Assembly: GCA_964513655.1 (NCBI GenBank)
Contig: CAZENQ010000040.1
Location: 1 to 28,254 of the forward strand
Length of the DNA stretch: 28,254 nucleotides
DNA from: G020350405 sp964513655
Lineage (GTDB): Bacteria > Planctomycetota > Phycisphaerae > Sedimentisphaerales > Anaerobacaceae
Direction of reading: 5' to 3'
Shown here one piece after another: positions 1 through 7,298 of this stretch; position 1 is the stretch's first letter, and each line of letters begins with the position of its first letter. The notes beneath the pieces are model-generated. The model saw nothing but the letters and a program-made list of their open reading frames with translations, was not told where the DNA came from and did no database searches. Both the position numbers and the translations under genes were made by a program.

Positions 1-26
1 TGATACTCCAATAGAGAATATTTTAG

Positions 27-221
27 CCCTTTACGGGCTTAATTGATGCGTCAAGCCATAATTGCTTCCATCTATCATTCAGCCGGGAGGAATTGGATAT
101 TGCGAGGGAGTATTTTCTGCTGGGGTGGTCGATGAAAAGAATTGCGCGTGAGCGGGTGATGACATTCTACAGGGTGAGGGGGATGATAAAGAGAATAGAA
201 GGGATGGTGAAGGGGCTTTAG
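27..221 (+). pseudogene. possible 3' remnant of a small HTH-like coding region
   Basis: This frame is open from a TAG just before position 27 to the TAG at 219-221 and has no good start codon. The readable part (from about 87) includes REYFLLGWSMKRIARERV, then a basic helix. It has the look of a DNA-binding helix-turn-helix of the sort seen in phage or transposase small proteins. A small AGCCC/GGGCT hairpin lies at 25-39 over its 5' end. It may be a decayed gene or a chance open frame. I cannot name a family. Confidence 0.2.
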
Positions 222-291
222 GACAATTCTTGACAGTAAGAGAATGAACAGTAAGATTAATAGCAGTGGAGCTGAAACTGTTGGATAGCTT

Positions 292-687
292 ATGGCTAGA
301 AAGTCTACAATCATCGGATTCGCGGTACCTACTGTTCTGGTTGCATCGTTGCACATTTTAAGACCGTATATTGGCTTAAATAAGTCAGTCTTGAATGTAC
401 TATTCGGTTGGCCATTCTTGGGCTTGGTGTTAATTAACATCTTGTTATTTGTGATTCCCCTTTGCAGTGGTCTTGGCAGTTTGGAGAAAAGTAGGATGAA
501 AGGAGAATCGCAAGACCAAAAAGACCAGGAAGATGAAAAAGCACTTGAGGAGCTTTTGCAGGGAGATAGCCTCGCTAAGTGCAGGATGCCTAGTTGGGCC
601 AGAATTGGAATAACCATCTGCGTTGGTCTGATAGCCGGGTCTGTACTGGGTTTCGTGTTAAATAGAATCATTGCGCAGGTACAGTAG
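292..687 (+). CDS. small membrane protein of unknown function
   Basis: A 131-residue protein with three hydrophobic segments: residues about 5-22, about 35-62 and about 105-125. Between the second and third is a charged, probably cytoplasmic stretch rich in K, E, D and Q (about 65-88, e.g. EDEKALEELLQ). No family is recognised. No strong Shine-Dalgarno sequence precedes the ATG, which lowers confidence. A longer open frame on the other strand covers the same DNA, but it encodes a low-complexity S/P/L-rich sequence, so the plus frame is preferred. The gene stands alone: the 240 bases downstream hold nothing I can identify before the convergent tcmP gene. Confidence 0.45.
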   Translation: MARKSTIIGFAVPTVLVASLHILRPYIGLNKSVLNVLFGWPFLGLVLINILLFVIPLCSGLGSLEKSRMKGESQDQKDQEDEKALEELLQGDSLAKCRMPSWARIGITICVGLIAGSVLGFVLNRIIAQVQ

Positions 688-928
688 TCCACCGAACTTG
701 CAGTATGTTATTTTGCCGATCTACCATCCGGCTTACTGTCAATAACTACTTATGACTTTCGGCATAGTCCACATTCTCTCGAGCACATCAGTAGCTAAGT
801 TGCTGGTTTATATCTTTTTTCCGAATTTTTTATGAAGAAGATGTAGGGGGAGTAGGGTTAAGGGGCCAAGAGGCGAAGATAGGGCCAAGAACAATAGGTA
901 AATGAGGGCGGGAGTTATCGCAGGAGAG

Positions 929-1750
929 CTACGATTTGTCAAAATCAAAGGTTCGCTGGCCGTTGTGTTCCTTCTGAGATATTCCTCGCCACAGCTTCGC
1001 CGCTAACTTGCTGCGAGAACAAAAGATCAGGATGTATAATGGGTGGCCCTTGCTCGATATACGGCGATACTCGAACTCGTTGTATCCCAAGGTTTCGATC
1101 TGACCCACATAAAGGTCTCGCAAGACTTCAGCACAACGATCCGGAGATGTTCTGTTTATTATTGAACGCCAATCAGCACCGGGACCAAGATAACGATCAA
1201 GGTTTGAGTCTGGATTGTCCAGGTAATTGTGTTCCCAATTCCGCAGGGCATCGAGATGGTCAGGGAAAAAGATGAGCAGGTCGGCTCGTATACCTGATAA
1301 TGATCTGAGGGTCTCGAACTCAAGATGAAGACCATAGGGGTCGAGGAAAGTGAGGGACAATGCACCGGATGGAATCTCGGTGACGATTTCGTGAACCTTT
1401 TGATTCGCATCACCATGGAGGACCTGTGAATCTGGTCGAGTCTTCAGGACACGGGACTTGAGAGCAGAATACTGGCGCTTCCTTTTTTCACACAGATGCA
1501 ATCTGGAGAACGGATGAGGGGCTTTAGCGACTATCATGGGGGAACCCCACTCAAGGTCGTTTGAAGTTTCTAATTTTTCTATTCCTGCGCCAGCAAAAAG
1601 GTCGATGTAATGGAGGGCCTCCCATTTATCTTTCATGGAGGTAGTGAAGGCATCAATATATCGCGTGAGGTAATAGTGCTTATCTCTTGACCATTCGCCG
1701 ACAGTTGGAATATGGAGGCCATCATGGGTGGGTGATGGCAGTTTAGGCAT
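929..1750 (-). CDS. tcmP: three-Cys-motif partner protein TcmP
   Basis: A 273-residue protein of the TcmP family, a Rossmann-fold, methyltransferase-like group found beside three-Cys-motif (DUF5131/Gp37-Gp68) proteins. Visible motifs are HYIDLFAGAG at 47-56, which resembles a SAM-binding loop, and SLTFLDPYG at 132-140, which resembles motif IV of a methyltransferase. The N-terminus has the usual EWSRDKHYYLTRYIDAF. The ATG overlaps the end of the upstream gene by 8 bases (TATGCCTAA), so the two are translationally coupled. The biochemical role of the family is unresolved. The partner gene and the isolated minus-strand position suggest a mobile accessory or defence-associated pair. The family call is firm; the function is unknown. 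Confidence 0.87.
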   Translation of the reverse strand: MPKLPSPTHDGLHIPTVGEWSRDKHYYLTRYIDAFTTSMKDKWEALHYIDLFAGAGIEKLETSNDLEWGSPMIVAKAPHPFSRLHLCEKRKRQYSALKSRVLKTRPDSQVLHGDANQKVHEIVTEIPSGALSLTFLDPYGLHLEFETLRSLSGIRADLLIFFPDHLDALRNWEHNYLDNPDSNLDRYLGPGADWRSIINRTSPDRCAEVLRDLYVGQIETLGYNEFEYRRISSKGHPLYILIFCSRSKLAAKLWRGISQKEHNGQRTFDFDKS

Positions 1751-2480
1751 AGGCGAACTCCCCCCGTTTTGGTTTGAGTAGTGTTTGGGTGTAGGTACGG
1801 CCTTGCAGTATTCGGCCGGATTTTTTCTTGTTTGTGCCGCCCCATTGTTTGAAGAAGAAGGGGATTTTGGCGGCGAGGGACTGGTCGCGTATGTCGATTA
1901 CCCAGTCGGGCTGGATTGGTCTTGCGTGTGGGCCGGATTCGCCGCCGACGATGACCCAGTCAATGCCTTGGAAGTCGATATCCGGGACTGGGCCGAGGAG
2001 GGGTTCGAAAGAGATGAATTTGAGCGCGGCGGAGGTTTGTCTTAAATGGTCGATGCGGAAGGTGTAATCGGCGTTTTCGACGGTTACGCCCATTAATACG
2101 TTGTCGGGCCAGGTGAGGCGGGGGCTTAACTCGAGGAGGCGCTCGGAGCGCTTGGTGAGGACCTGGAACTGGTGATGGGGGGTGCGGGACATTACGTCGA
2201 ATACGCGCAGGATGAAGTCGAGGGGGACATCTTCGTGGAAGAGGTCGCTCATTGAATTTACGAAGATTATGCGGGGGCGGCGCCATCGCAGGGGGATATC
2301 GAGGGCGTGAGGATGGAGGGCGACGCGGAAGCCGTTGGCGTAGTTGGGGCTGGCGGCGGCCTGCAGGCGGAGGGCGAGGCGCTGGGCGTAGCAGTTTTTG
2401 CAGCCGACGCTGATTTTAGTGCAGCCGGTGACCGGGTTCCAGGTTGATTCGGTCCATTCAATTTTGGAGTTCCAGGCCAC
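1743..2480 (-). CDS. three-Cys-motif protein, DUF5131 / phage Gp37-Gp68 family
   Basis: A 245-residue protein opening with KIEWTESTWNPVTGC and the three cysteines C20, C27 and C30 (C-x6-C-x2-C), the diagnostic cluster of this family. The cluster resembles a metal or iron-sulfur site but is not the classic radical-SAM CxxxCxxC. Later family signatures are FVNSMSDLFHEDVP, QVLTKRSERL, GVTVEN, WVIVGGESG and PFFFKQWGG. The start is taken as GTG at 2480-2478, five bases after AAGGAG; an ATG two bases upstream is out of frame. It overlaps tcmP, its usual partner. Members occur in phages and bacterial islands. The reaction catalysed is not known to me. Confidence 0.88.
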   Translation of the reverse strand: MAWNSKIEWTESTWNPVTGCTKISVGCKNCYAQRLALRLQAAASPNYANGFRVALHPHALDIPLRWRRPRIIFVNSMSDLFHEDVPLDFILRVFDVMSRTPHHQFQVLTKRSERLLELSPRLTWPDNVLMGVTVENADYTFRIDHLRQTSAALKFISFEPLLGPVPDIDFQGIDWVIVGGESGPHARPIQPDWVIDIRDQSLAAKIPFFFKQWGGTNKKKSGRILQGRTYTQTLLKPKRGEFAYA

Positions 2481-2592
2481 ATTGTCTCCTTAAGTAACTC
2501 ATCCTATCTTTGAAGATAGTAATTAAACGGGGGAAATCAAGTGATTTTTACAGTTGGGGCTGGATAGCTGGTTTCGCAGGGGGGATTTTGGG

Positions 2593-2620
2593 TTGAATTG
2601 GGAGAGGGAATTGTTAGAAT
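2593..2620 (+). promoter_or_regulatory. probable sigma-70 promoter of the 2670 pseudopilin-like gene
   Basis: A -35 box TTGAAT (2593-2598), a 16-base spacer and a -10 box TAGAAT (2615-2620) lie about 50 bases upstream of the ATG at 2670. Confidence 0.45.
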
Positions 2621-2669
2621 GGGGGAGCAGCGGGAATATTTCAAACTGCAAGCAAAAAAAGGATAGATT

Positions 2670-3434
2670 ATGAAGCGGCTGACACTTACGAGATTTGAGT
2701 TAGTTACTGTAATTTTGATAGCAGCGGGTATAGGAGTCATTTTTTTGCCTGCTCTTCGGAGAATAAGACGCATAAGCCACAGCGGGGTATGTGGACAGAA
2801 TCTTTTGGTATTGGGGAGAGCATTGCTTATGTACGCAGATGACAATGATGATAAGTACCCCACACCATCTAAATGGTGCGATTTACTGATTGAACACACC
2901 AACGTAAGCAAAAAACAGTTCAAGTGTCCCAGAAGTAAAAGGGCAGGATGCAGCTACGCAATGAACCCAAATTGTGATGTAAATTCTCACCCAGTTACAG
3001 TCCTTCTCTTTGAAGCTGACATCTGGGAAGACGGCGGGTGGAACAAGTTTGGCGGGTCTGAATTACTTAACCTTAGACATTATCAAGGATATGCATGCAA
3101 CATATTGTATAATGACTCATCCGTATGTTCTCATATTCTACGCACGCTACCATCCTTGCGTTGGGGAGAGAAAGAAAAAGAGGAATCTGAAATGGAAATG
3201 GCAGTTCGAATGGGTAGGGCTGCGCTGGTTGAGGAAGGCTACAGATTGGTGGAATATCGATTGGTGGGCATATCAAACAAGTATTGGAAGGGGCCTGAAC
3301 ACTGGACGGTTACGTTTAAGCCGAATAGACTAATGCCGGAGAGGCCATCAAATACGCCGGTGGGCACGGGTGGTGAGGTCTTTGTGCATGTGAATCTAAA
3401 GTCGGAAGAATGCTATTTAACTTTTGGAGAATAA
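2670..3434 (+). CDS. pseudopilin-like (H-x9-DG type) protein with an additional C-terminal domain
   Basis: A 254-residue protein. The N-terminus carries a prepilin-like segment: basic residues, then RFELV with E10 at the +5 position, then a hydrophobic helix ending LPAL. The usual Gly at -1 is replaced by Thr5, so processing by prepilin peptidase is doubtful. The middle follows the planctomycete pseudopilin pattern: CGQNLLVLGRALLMYADDND (C41), KWCDLL, CPRSKRAGCSYAMNPNCD, and HYQGYACNILYNDSSV, a degenerate H-x9-DG signature (DS instead of DG). From about residue 160 there is a charged linker and a second region with HWTVTFKPNR and GTGGEVFVHVNLKS. That region looks like a small separate alpha+beta domain that I cannot assign. 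ATG follows AAAAAAAGGATAGATT, a usable ribosome site. Confidence 0.7.
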   Translation: MKRLTLTRFELVTVILIAAGIGVIFLPALRRIRRISHSGVCGQNLLVLGRALLMYADDNDDKYPTPSKWCDLLIEHTNVSKKQFKCPRSKRAGCSYAMNPNCDVNSHPVTVLLFEADIWEDGGWNKFGGSELLNLRHYQGYACNILYNDSSVCSHILRTLPSLRWGEKEKEESEMEMAVRMGRAALVEEGYRLVEYRLVGISNKYWKGPEHWTVTFKPNRLMPERPSNTPVGTGGEVFVHVNLKSEECYLTFGE

Positions 3435-3616
3435 GGTGATTAGGGGGCGATAAAAAATGGGAACTGCGGCGGTGGTGTGGACTTTGGGCCGGTGAGGGCG
3501 GTTTGAGGGGGTTTGCTCGGTTGGGGAGGTGAATTTACTTTATTTGTCATAATTTTGTGCCGATATTGGATTTGAGAATCAGAGCGGTCGGATTGGTTTA
3601 AAAAAGGAGTGCTAAA

Positions 3617-3970
3617 ATGGGCATTGAAAATTTGACTGAGGATGTTGTTTATGTGACTTTGCCTGCCGAGCCGGAACTGGGAGGCGAGCTCGACAAGGTT
3701 TCTCAAATCGCGTGTGAGAAAGGCGGCTGTAACGTGGTAGTTGACTTTTCCGACGTGAATATTGTCACATCTCCGAACCTCTCGACGCTGCTGAAATTAC
3801 GCAAGGAGCTTGACAGCAATTCGAAGCGGCTTATCTGCTGCAGTGTCAGCGCTATGACGAAGGGCATTTTTACAATAACGGGGCTTGAGACGGTTTTTGA
3901 ATTTGTCGATGACAAGTCGGCCGCCTTAGGCGCTCTTGAGGCCCAGGAGGAACCGGTAACCAGCGAGTAA
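3617..3970 (+). CDS. STAS-domain protein (anti-sigma factor antagonist-like)
   Basis: A 117-residue single STAS domain of the SpoIIAA/RsbV class. VVVDFSDVNIVTSPNLSTLL (41-60) aligns with the strand-loop-helix that normally carries the phosphorylated serine, here Ser52 (the usual DSSGL is TSPNL). The following LRKELDSNSKRLICCSVS matches the usual strand-helix pattern. Such proteins normally take part in partner switching with a serine kinase anti-sigma factor. None is encoded nearby, so the partner is unknown. The start is well supported by AAAAAAGGAGTGCTAAA directly upstream. The gene appears monocistronic, with a good terminator 75 bases downstream. It may be a general regulator, or part of the phage-like neighbourhood only by chance. 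Confidence 0.8.
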   Translation: MGIENLTEDVVYVTLPAEPELGGELDKVSQIACEKGGCNVVVDFSDVNIVTSPNLSTLLKLRKELDSNSKRLICCSVSAMTKGIFTITGLETVFEFVDDKSAALGALEAQEEPVTSE

Positions 3971-4043
3971 TAGTTCTGGCGGCCGGCACAACGCGGGGCA
4001 GCAAACAAACCTACAGAAATCTTATCCTGCTTTTCTTTCCGCC

Positions 4044-4066
4044 ATCACTGCGCGCGGTGATTTTTT
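4044..4066 (+). terminator. Rho-independent terminator after the STAS gene
   Basis: The stem ATCACTG / CGGTGAT (7 pairs, one G-T) has a CGCG loop and is followed by a run of six T. Confidence 0.8.
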
Positions 4067-4252
4067 CTGCGGGGTTTGTCGATTTCAATCAAAAGTGCGG
4101 GTGGTCGGAGGGGGAGGTTAATATTTTTTAAGAAATTTTAAGTTCCGTCTTGATAACAGGTTGAGGGAGTCAGGCACATCTGTAAGGGGGTAATTTTCGC
4201 AACGTTCGCGCGGGTCGGTGCGAGTGCGGGGGGATGGTGTTTTGGTCGTTGG

Positions 4253-4918
4253 TTGGCAAATAGAAAAACCGAGGCTGCGGTGAGATACAAGATATCGAAA
4301 AGGTTTGAGCGTGGCAGGGAGGTGAGTGAGCGGTGTGCGGCGGTGATGCAGATGTTCGGTGTTACGGCGGAGCGGCTGGGGGAGAAGATCTTTGGTATTG
4401 ATTGCGAGTTAGAGATAGAGGAAGGGAGCGTTGTTTATATCACGGGGCCATCGGGCACGGGCAAGAGCGTGCTTTTGAGGGAGCTTGAGGAATGCACGCC
4501 AGCGTGGGAGCGGGTGAATCTGGATGAGGTTCGGCCGAAGTGCGAGAAGGCGGTGATAGACTGTTTCGATGGGGACATTGTGCAGAGTTTGAGGGTTTTG
4601 AGCAACGCGGGACTGAGCGATGTATTCTGCGTTGTGGAAAAGTGCGGTAATTTAAGCGAGGGGCAAAAGTATCGGCTGCGATTAGCGATGGCGCTGGCGA
4701 GGGGGAATAAATATGTTTTTGCGGACGAGTTCTGCTCGACGCTCGACAGGATAACGGCTTCGGTGATTTCGTATAACGTGCAGAGATACGCGAAGCGGAG
4801 CGGTGTGACGTTTGTATTGGCTTCGAGTCACGAAGATATATTGATTGATTTGCTGCCGGACGTTTTGGTTATGAAGGAGTTGTGTGGGGAAACGCGAATT
4901 ATCTATAAGAAGAGGTAA
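4253..4918 (+). CDS. ABC-type ATPase, like the ATPase half of COG2401
   Basis: A 221-residue soluble ABC-class ATPase with no membrane segment. It has Walker A GPSGTGKS (65-72), signature LSEGQ (134-138), Walker B VFADEF with catalytic E159, D-loop STLD (162-165) and switch His193 in SSHED. The spacing between Walker A and the signature is very short, with the helical insert of transporter ATPases reduced. This matches the non-transport ATPase that is fused to an acetyltransferase in COG2401 proteins. Here the acetyltransferase is the next gene, two bases after this stop, with AGAGG across the stop as its ribosome site. The start is uncertain: TTG at 4253 gives the longest frame, and GTG at 4280 is preceded by GAGG. 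I infer an accessory ATPase for the GNAT enzyme downstream. Confidence 0.8.
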   Translation: MANRKTEAAVRYKISKRFERGREVSERCAAVMQMFGVTAERLGEKIFGIDCELEIEEGSVVYITGPSGTGKSVLLRELEECTPAWERVNLDEVRPKCEKAVIDCFDGDIVQSLRVLSNAGLSDVFCVVEKCGNLSEGQKYRLRLAMALARGNKYVFADEFCSTLDRITASVISYNVQRYAKRSGVTFVLASSHEDILIDLLPDVLVMKELCGETRIIYKKR

Positions 4919-4920
4919 AG

Positions 4921-5661
4921 GTGCGGGGCTGTTCGATCACAAAGGATTTGGAAGTAGTTCGCGGGGAGCTTAATGATTATGAGCGGTTAGCGGGGTTTCA
5001 CTATCGCGAGAGGAAGGCTGGGCCTTTTGCGGGGATATTTGCATTAAGGGCGAAGGGACATTTAGCCGGGCGGAGCGGAGTAAAGACGGTTGGCGTTATT
5101 GTTTACAGGATGCCGAGTATGAGCTGCGAGCTTCGCAATGCGGCTACGGGCGGAGTCTTTGCGGGGTTTGACAGGGTGACGGGGCTATCATTAGTCAATA
5201 AGAATGTGCGGTGCATCAGCCGGGTGATTATCGAGCCGAGGTTTCGTGGGATAGGATTAGCGAACTGGTTGGTGCGTGAGACGATGGCGGAGATGGGCGT
5301 GGCGGTCGTTGAGGCAATAGCGGAGATGGGGATGGTGAATCCATTTTTCGAGAAGGCGGGAATGAGGGGATATACAGGCAAGAGACAAAAGCGATGTGAG
5401 CAGATGCTGGAAGCGTTCAGTATGGTGGGGATTGAAAAGGAGGAGCTTAGTGACACGGCAAATGTGCAACGAAAACTTGAGCGACTTGAAGGTGACGAGG
5501 CGGCGTTTATCGAGTGTGAGATAAGAGGTTTTTTGGAGCATTATGGAAAGAGGCGTTTTATGTCGGCGGGCTGTGAGCGGACGGGGTTTGTATTGAGCAA
5601 GCTGGCGCGGCGGCCGGTTTATTATATATGGTTTAATCCGGAGATAAGGCTTAGTGCATAG
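4921..5661 (+). CDS. Mom-like GNAT-fold acyltransferase (COG2401 acetyltransferase half)
   Basis: A 246-residue GNAT-superfamily protein. The acyl-CoA-binding motif A is visible as SRVIIEPRFRGIGLANWLVR (100-119), with RGIG forming the pyrophosphate loop. Upstream are GVIVYRMPSM (58-67) and SLVNKNVRCISRV. After motif A comes VEAIAEMGMVNPFFEKAGM (130-148), the pattern I associate with the acetyltransferase half of COG2401 and with phage Mom-like enzymes. Mu Mom converts adenine in phage DNA to a carbamoylmethyl form that blocks restriction; whether this protein does so is inference. About 90 C-terminal residues beyond the GNAT core are unassigned. GTG start, tightly coupled to the ATPase gene and followed by a ParB-fold and an HTH/terminase-like gene. 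Confidence 0.75.
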   Translation: MRGCSITKDLEVVRGELNDYERLAGFHYRERKAGPFAGIFALRAKGHLAGRSGVKTVGVIVYRMPSMSCELRNAATGGVFAGFDRVTGLSLVNKNVRCISRVIIEPRFRGIGLANWLVRETMAEMGVAVVEAIAEMGMVNPFFEKAGMRGYTGKRQKRCEQMLEAFSMVGIEKEELSDTANVQRKLERLEGDEAAFIECEIRGFLEHYGKRRFMSAGCERTGFVLSKLARRPVYYIWFNPEIRLSA

Positions 5662-5676
5662 GGGACGGAAGAAAGA

Positions 5677-6312
5677 ATGGGGAATGTGGTTCGGTCGATA
5701 GCGCTGGATAAGTTAGTGACGCATCCGGACAGTCCGAACCGGCAGAGCAGAGTGACTTTCGGGAAGCTGGTTCGGAACATAGAGCGAAGCGGATTGTATG
5801 AGCCGTTGATAGTTCGGCCCTGTCCGGGGAAGGAAGGCTGCTTTGAGATAATTAACGGGTGTCACCGGTGGCGGGCTTTGGCTGAGCTTGGGTATAAAAA
5901 CGTGGACTGTATAGTGTGGGACGTTGATGACGAGGAGGCGGACATTTTACTTGCGACGCTGAACCGGCTGGAGGGGACGGATGAGTTAGGCAAGAAGCAG
6001 GCGCTTCTGAGACGGTTAAACAAGAGAAGAGAATCGGCTGAGCTTGGGAAGGTGCTGCCGCAGACGGCAAGGCAGATTGAGCGTCTGGTGAAACTGCAGC
6101 GGCCGAGCGCGGCGGAGAAGGCGAAGGCGGCGAACTTCGCGAATCCGGTGGTGTTTTTTGTGGATGATACGCAGCAGGAGATTATCGAGAACGCGATTTC
6201 ATTAGTCGGCGAATGCGAGGCCAAAATGACGAAGGCCGGGATGAGGGCGGCTGGATTAGCAAAAATCGCCAGATACTATATTGACAATTTAAAAACCAAT
6301 TCGGGGTTTTGA
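5677..6312 (+). CDS. ParB/Srx N-terminal-domain protein, phage type
   Basis: A 211-residue protein. Its first about 95 residues form a ParB/sulfiredoxin-fold domain: IALDKLVTHPDSPNRQS, then FGKLVRNIERSGLYEPLIVR, then the phosphate/nucleotide-binding box NGCHRWRALAELGY (60-73). The GERR-type box of chromosomal ParB is GCHRWRA here, as in phage and plasmid ParB-like proteins that act as CTPases or nucleases. The C-terminal half is helical and charged and lacks an obvious second DNA-binding domain. It starts 15 bases after the GNAT gene (GACGGAAG upstream) and ends 4 bases before the next gene, so it belongs to the same operon. The context points to phage DNA handling, not chromosome partitioning, since no parA is nearby. 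Confidence 0.8.
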   Translation: MGNVVRSIALDKLVTHPDSPNRQSRVTFGKLVRNIERSGLYEPLIVRPCPGKEGCFEIINGCHRWRALAELGYKNVDCIVWDVDDEEADILLATLNRLEGTDELGKKQALLRRLNKRRESAELGKVLPQTARQIERLVKLQRPSAAEKAKAANFANPVVFFVDDTQQEIIENAISLVGECEAKMTKAGMRAAGLAKIARYYIDNLKTNSGF

Positions 6313-6316
6313 GGTT

Positions 6317-6739
6317 ATGGGAAGGCGCAAGTACTTAACTCAGAGGCAGTTAGCGGTTTTAGACGATTTATTCAACAGCGACATGGATGAGCAGTCGGTC
6401 CTGAAGAAACACAGGCTCCGCCGAGGGACATACGAGAGATGGCTGGGATACGAGGTATTCAGAGGGCGATTTAAGCAATACGTCAATGTGCTGGTGTGGC
6501 GAAGCGAGCGTTTGTTAGCAAAGAACACTTGTTCTGCGGCGGATAAATTAACCGAACTGACGGGAGGGGAGAACACAGAGGTTGCGAGGAAGGCGTGTCT
6601 GGATATTATGACGATTTCGAAGAGGATTTCGGAGCATTTGGAAACAGCCAAGGTGTCAGCGAGCGGGGAGAGCAAGGAGATTCCGCAGCTATCGGGCAAG
6701 AGAGCGAGCAGGCTGCTGGCGGCATTGGCGGAGGACTAA
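6317..6739 (+). CDS. small HTH protein, candidate phage terminase small subunit
   Basis: A 140-residue protein starting MGRRKYLTQRQLAVLDDLF. It has a helix-turn-helix pattern at about 8-45 (repeated in VLKKHRLRRGTYERWL) and then a helical part (AADKLTELTGG, ARKACLDIMTISKRI). This layout, an N-terminal HTH followed by an oligomerisation helix bundle, is typical of terminase small subunits and phBC6A51-type proteins. The assignment rests on shape and context: the last gene of the ATPase-GNAT-ParB operon, with a terminase large subunit elsewhere in the window. The start codon follows TTTTGAGGTT. In another frame, reading stays open over the stop to 6792, which could hint at a frameshifted longer tail, but nothing supports that. 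Confidence 0.5.
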   Translation: MGRRKYLTQRQLAVLDDLFNSDMDEQSVLKKHRLRRGTYERWLGYEVFRGRFKQYVNVLVWRSERLLAKNTCSAADKLTELTGGENTEVARKACLDIMTISKRISEHLETAKVSASGESKEIPQLSGKRASRLLAALAED

Positions 6740-6779
6740 GAATATTGAAAACACAGCTGGACAAAGCTGTAAAAGAAAC

Positions 6780-6909
6780 GGGCGCAAAATAAGAGAGGCG
6801 TAGGCCCTTTTTTTCTAGTATGTATTCGAGACTCGCCTCTCTTTCAAGATAATGCCATGCGGTATTTTTCATCACCCTCTCGAGGCCAAATTGGGCTTCT
6901 TTGCATGGC
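6780..6909. other. overlapping hairpins downstream of the phage-like operon
   Basis: GGGC (6780-6783) can pair with GCCC (6804-6807) just before a run of seven T, a weak plus-strand terminator. AGAGAGGCG (6792-6800) can instead pair with CGCCTCTCT (6834-6842), which excludes the first fold. A third stem, TGCCATGC (6853-6860) with GCATGGCA (6902-6909), follows. The arrangement resembles a terminator/antiterminator pair, or the end of a minus-strand transcript. No gene is convincing here. Confidence 0.3.
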
Positions 6910-6985
6910 ACTATCTAAAATAAAGTATAACCCAACTTTTGGAGAAGGGGGAAAAATTCAGAGAAAAAAGTCAAAATAAAATGTG

Positions 6986-7013
6986 TTGACAGAATAAAGG
7001 CGGGAGTTAAAAT
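6986..7013 (+). promoter_or_regulatory. strong sigma-70 promoter of a probable noncoding transcript
   Basis: Consensus -35 TTGACA (6986-6991), a 16-base spacer and -10 TAAAAT (7008-7013). No convincing coding gene follows within 330 bases; a structured stretch does. Confidence 0.65.
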
Positions 7014-7019
7014 AGGGGA

Positions 7020-7228
7020 GTAAAAGATAGATGCAAAAAAGGGAAACGGCGGCCTCCCTTTATCCTGTAACGTGGCTGGTGGTCCCGTCTCCCTTACAGG
7101 TTTATGTCACTCAACAAATTAACACCAACCTCGCGAAGTCAGAACCTTTTATCGACAGCTGTCTCTATAAAGTATACACCATTTTTTGTCACTCGGTTCG
7201 GAAACAAACAGAAATTTGATTTTTTTTG
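7020..7228 (+). ncRNA. candidate structured small RNA
   Basis: Downstream of a near-consensus promoter the sequence folds into two clean stems: AAAGGGA (7038-7044) with TCCCTTT (7055-7061), and CCTGTAA (7064-7070) with TTACAGG (7094-7100). The strands around them carry CTCCC motifs able to pair with Shine-Dalgarno sequences. The 3' part contains the palindrome GACAGCTGTC (7154-7163) and ends near a run of eight T (7220-7227) without a strong hairpin. A 62-codon frame at 7031-7219 overlaps it, but its codon make-up is unlike the neighbours and the G-rich tract before it lies at the expected transcription start. No known RNA family is recognised. It could be a free RNA or the long leader of rpiB. 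Confidence 0.4.
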
Positions 7229-7298
7229 TAAGTGACATCTGCGCAGCCTGTAAACGGGTAAGGCAACGGCATAAGCATCGGAGACAACAAAAAAATGG

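Noticed and set aside
75..692. 205-codon open frame on the minus strand
   Set aside because: Longer than the plus-strand gene at 292-687, but the product is a low-complexity S/P/L/H-rich sequence without a ribosome site. It looks like the complement of G-rich DNA.
6606..6911. 101-codon minus-strand frame whose first 45 residues look protein-like
   Set aside because: No ribosome site; it runs antisense through the terminase-small-like gene and into the overlapping hairpins, and its second half is S/P-rich.
7031..7219. 62-codon frame after a strong promoter
   Set aside because: The G-rich tract before it lies at the predicted transcription start, the composition is unlike neighbouring genes, and the region forms clean stems. 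Kept as an RNA candidate.
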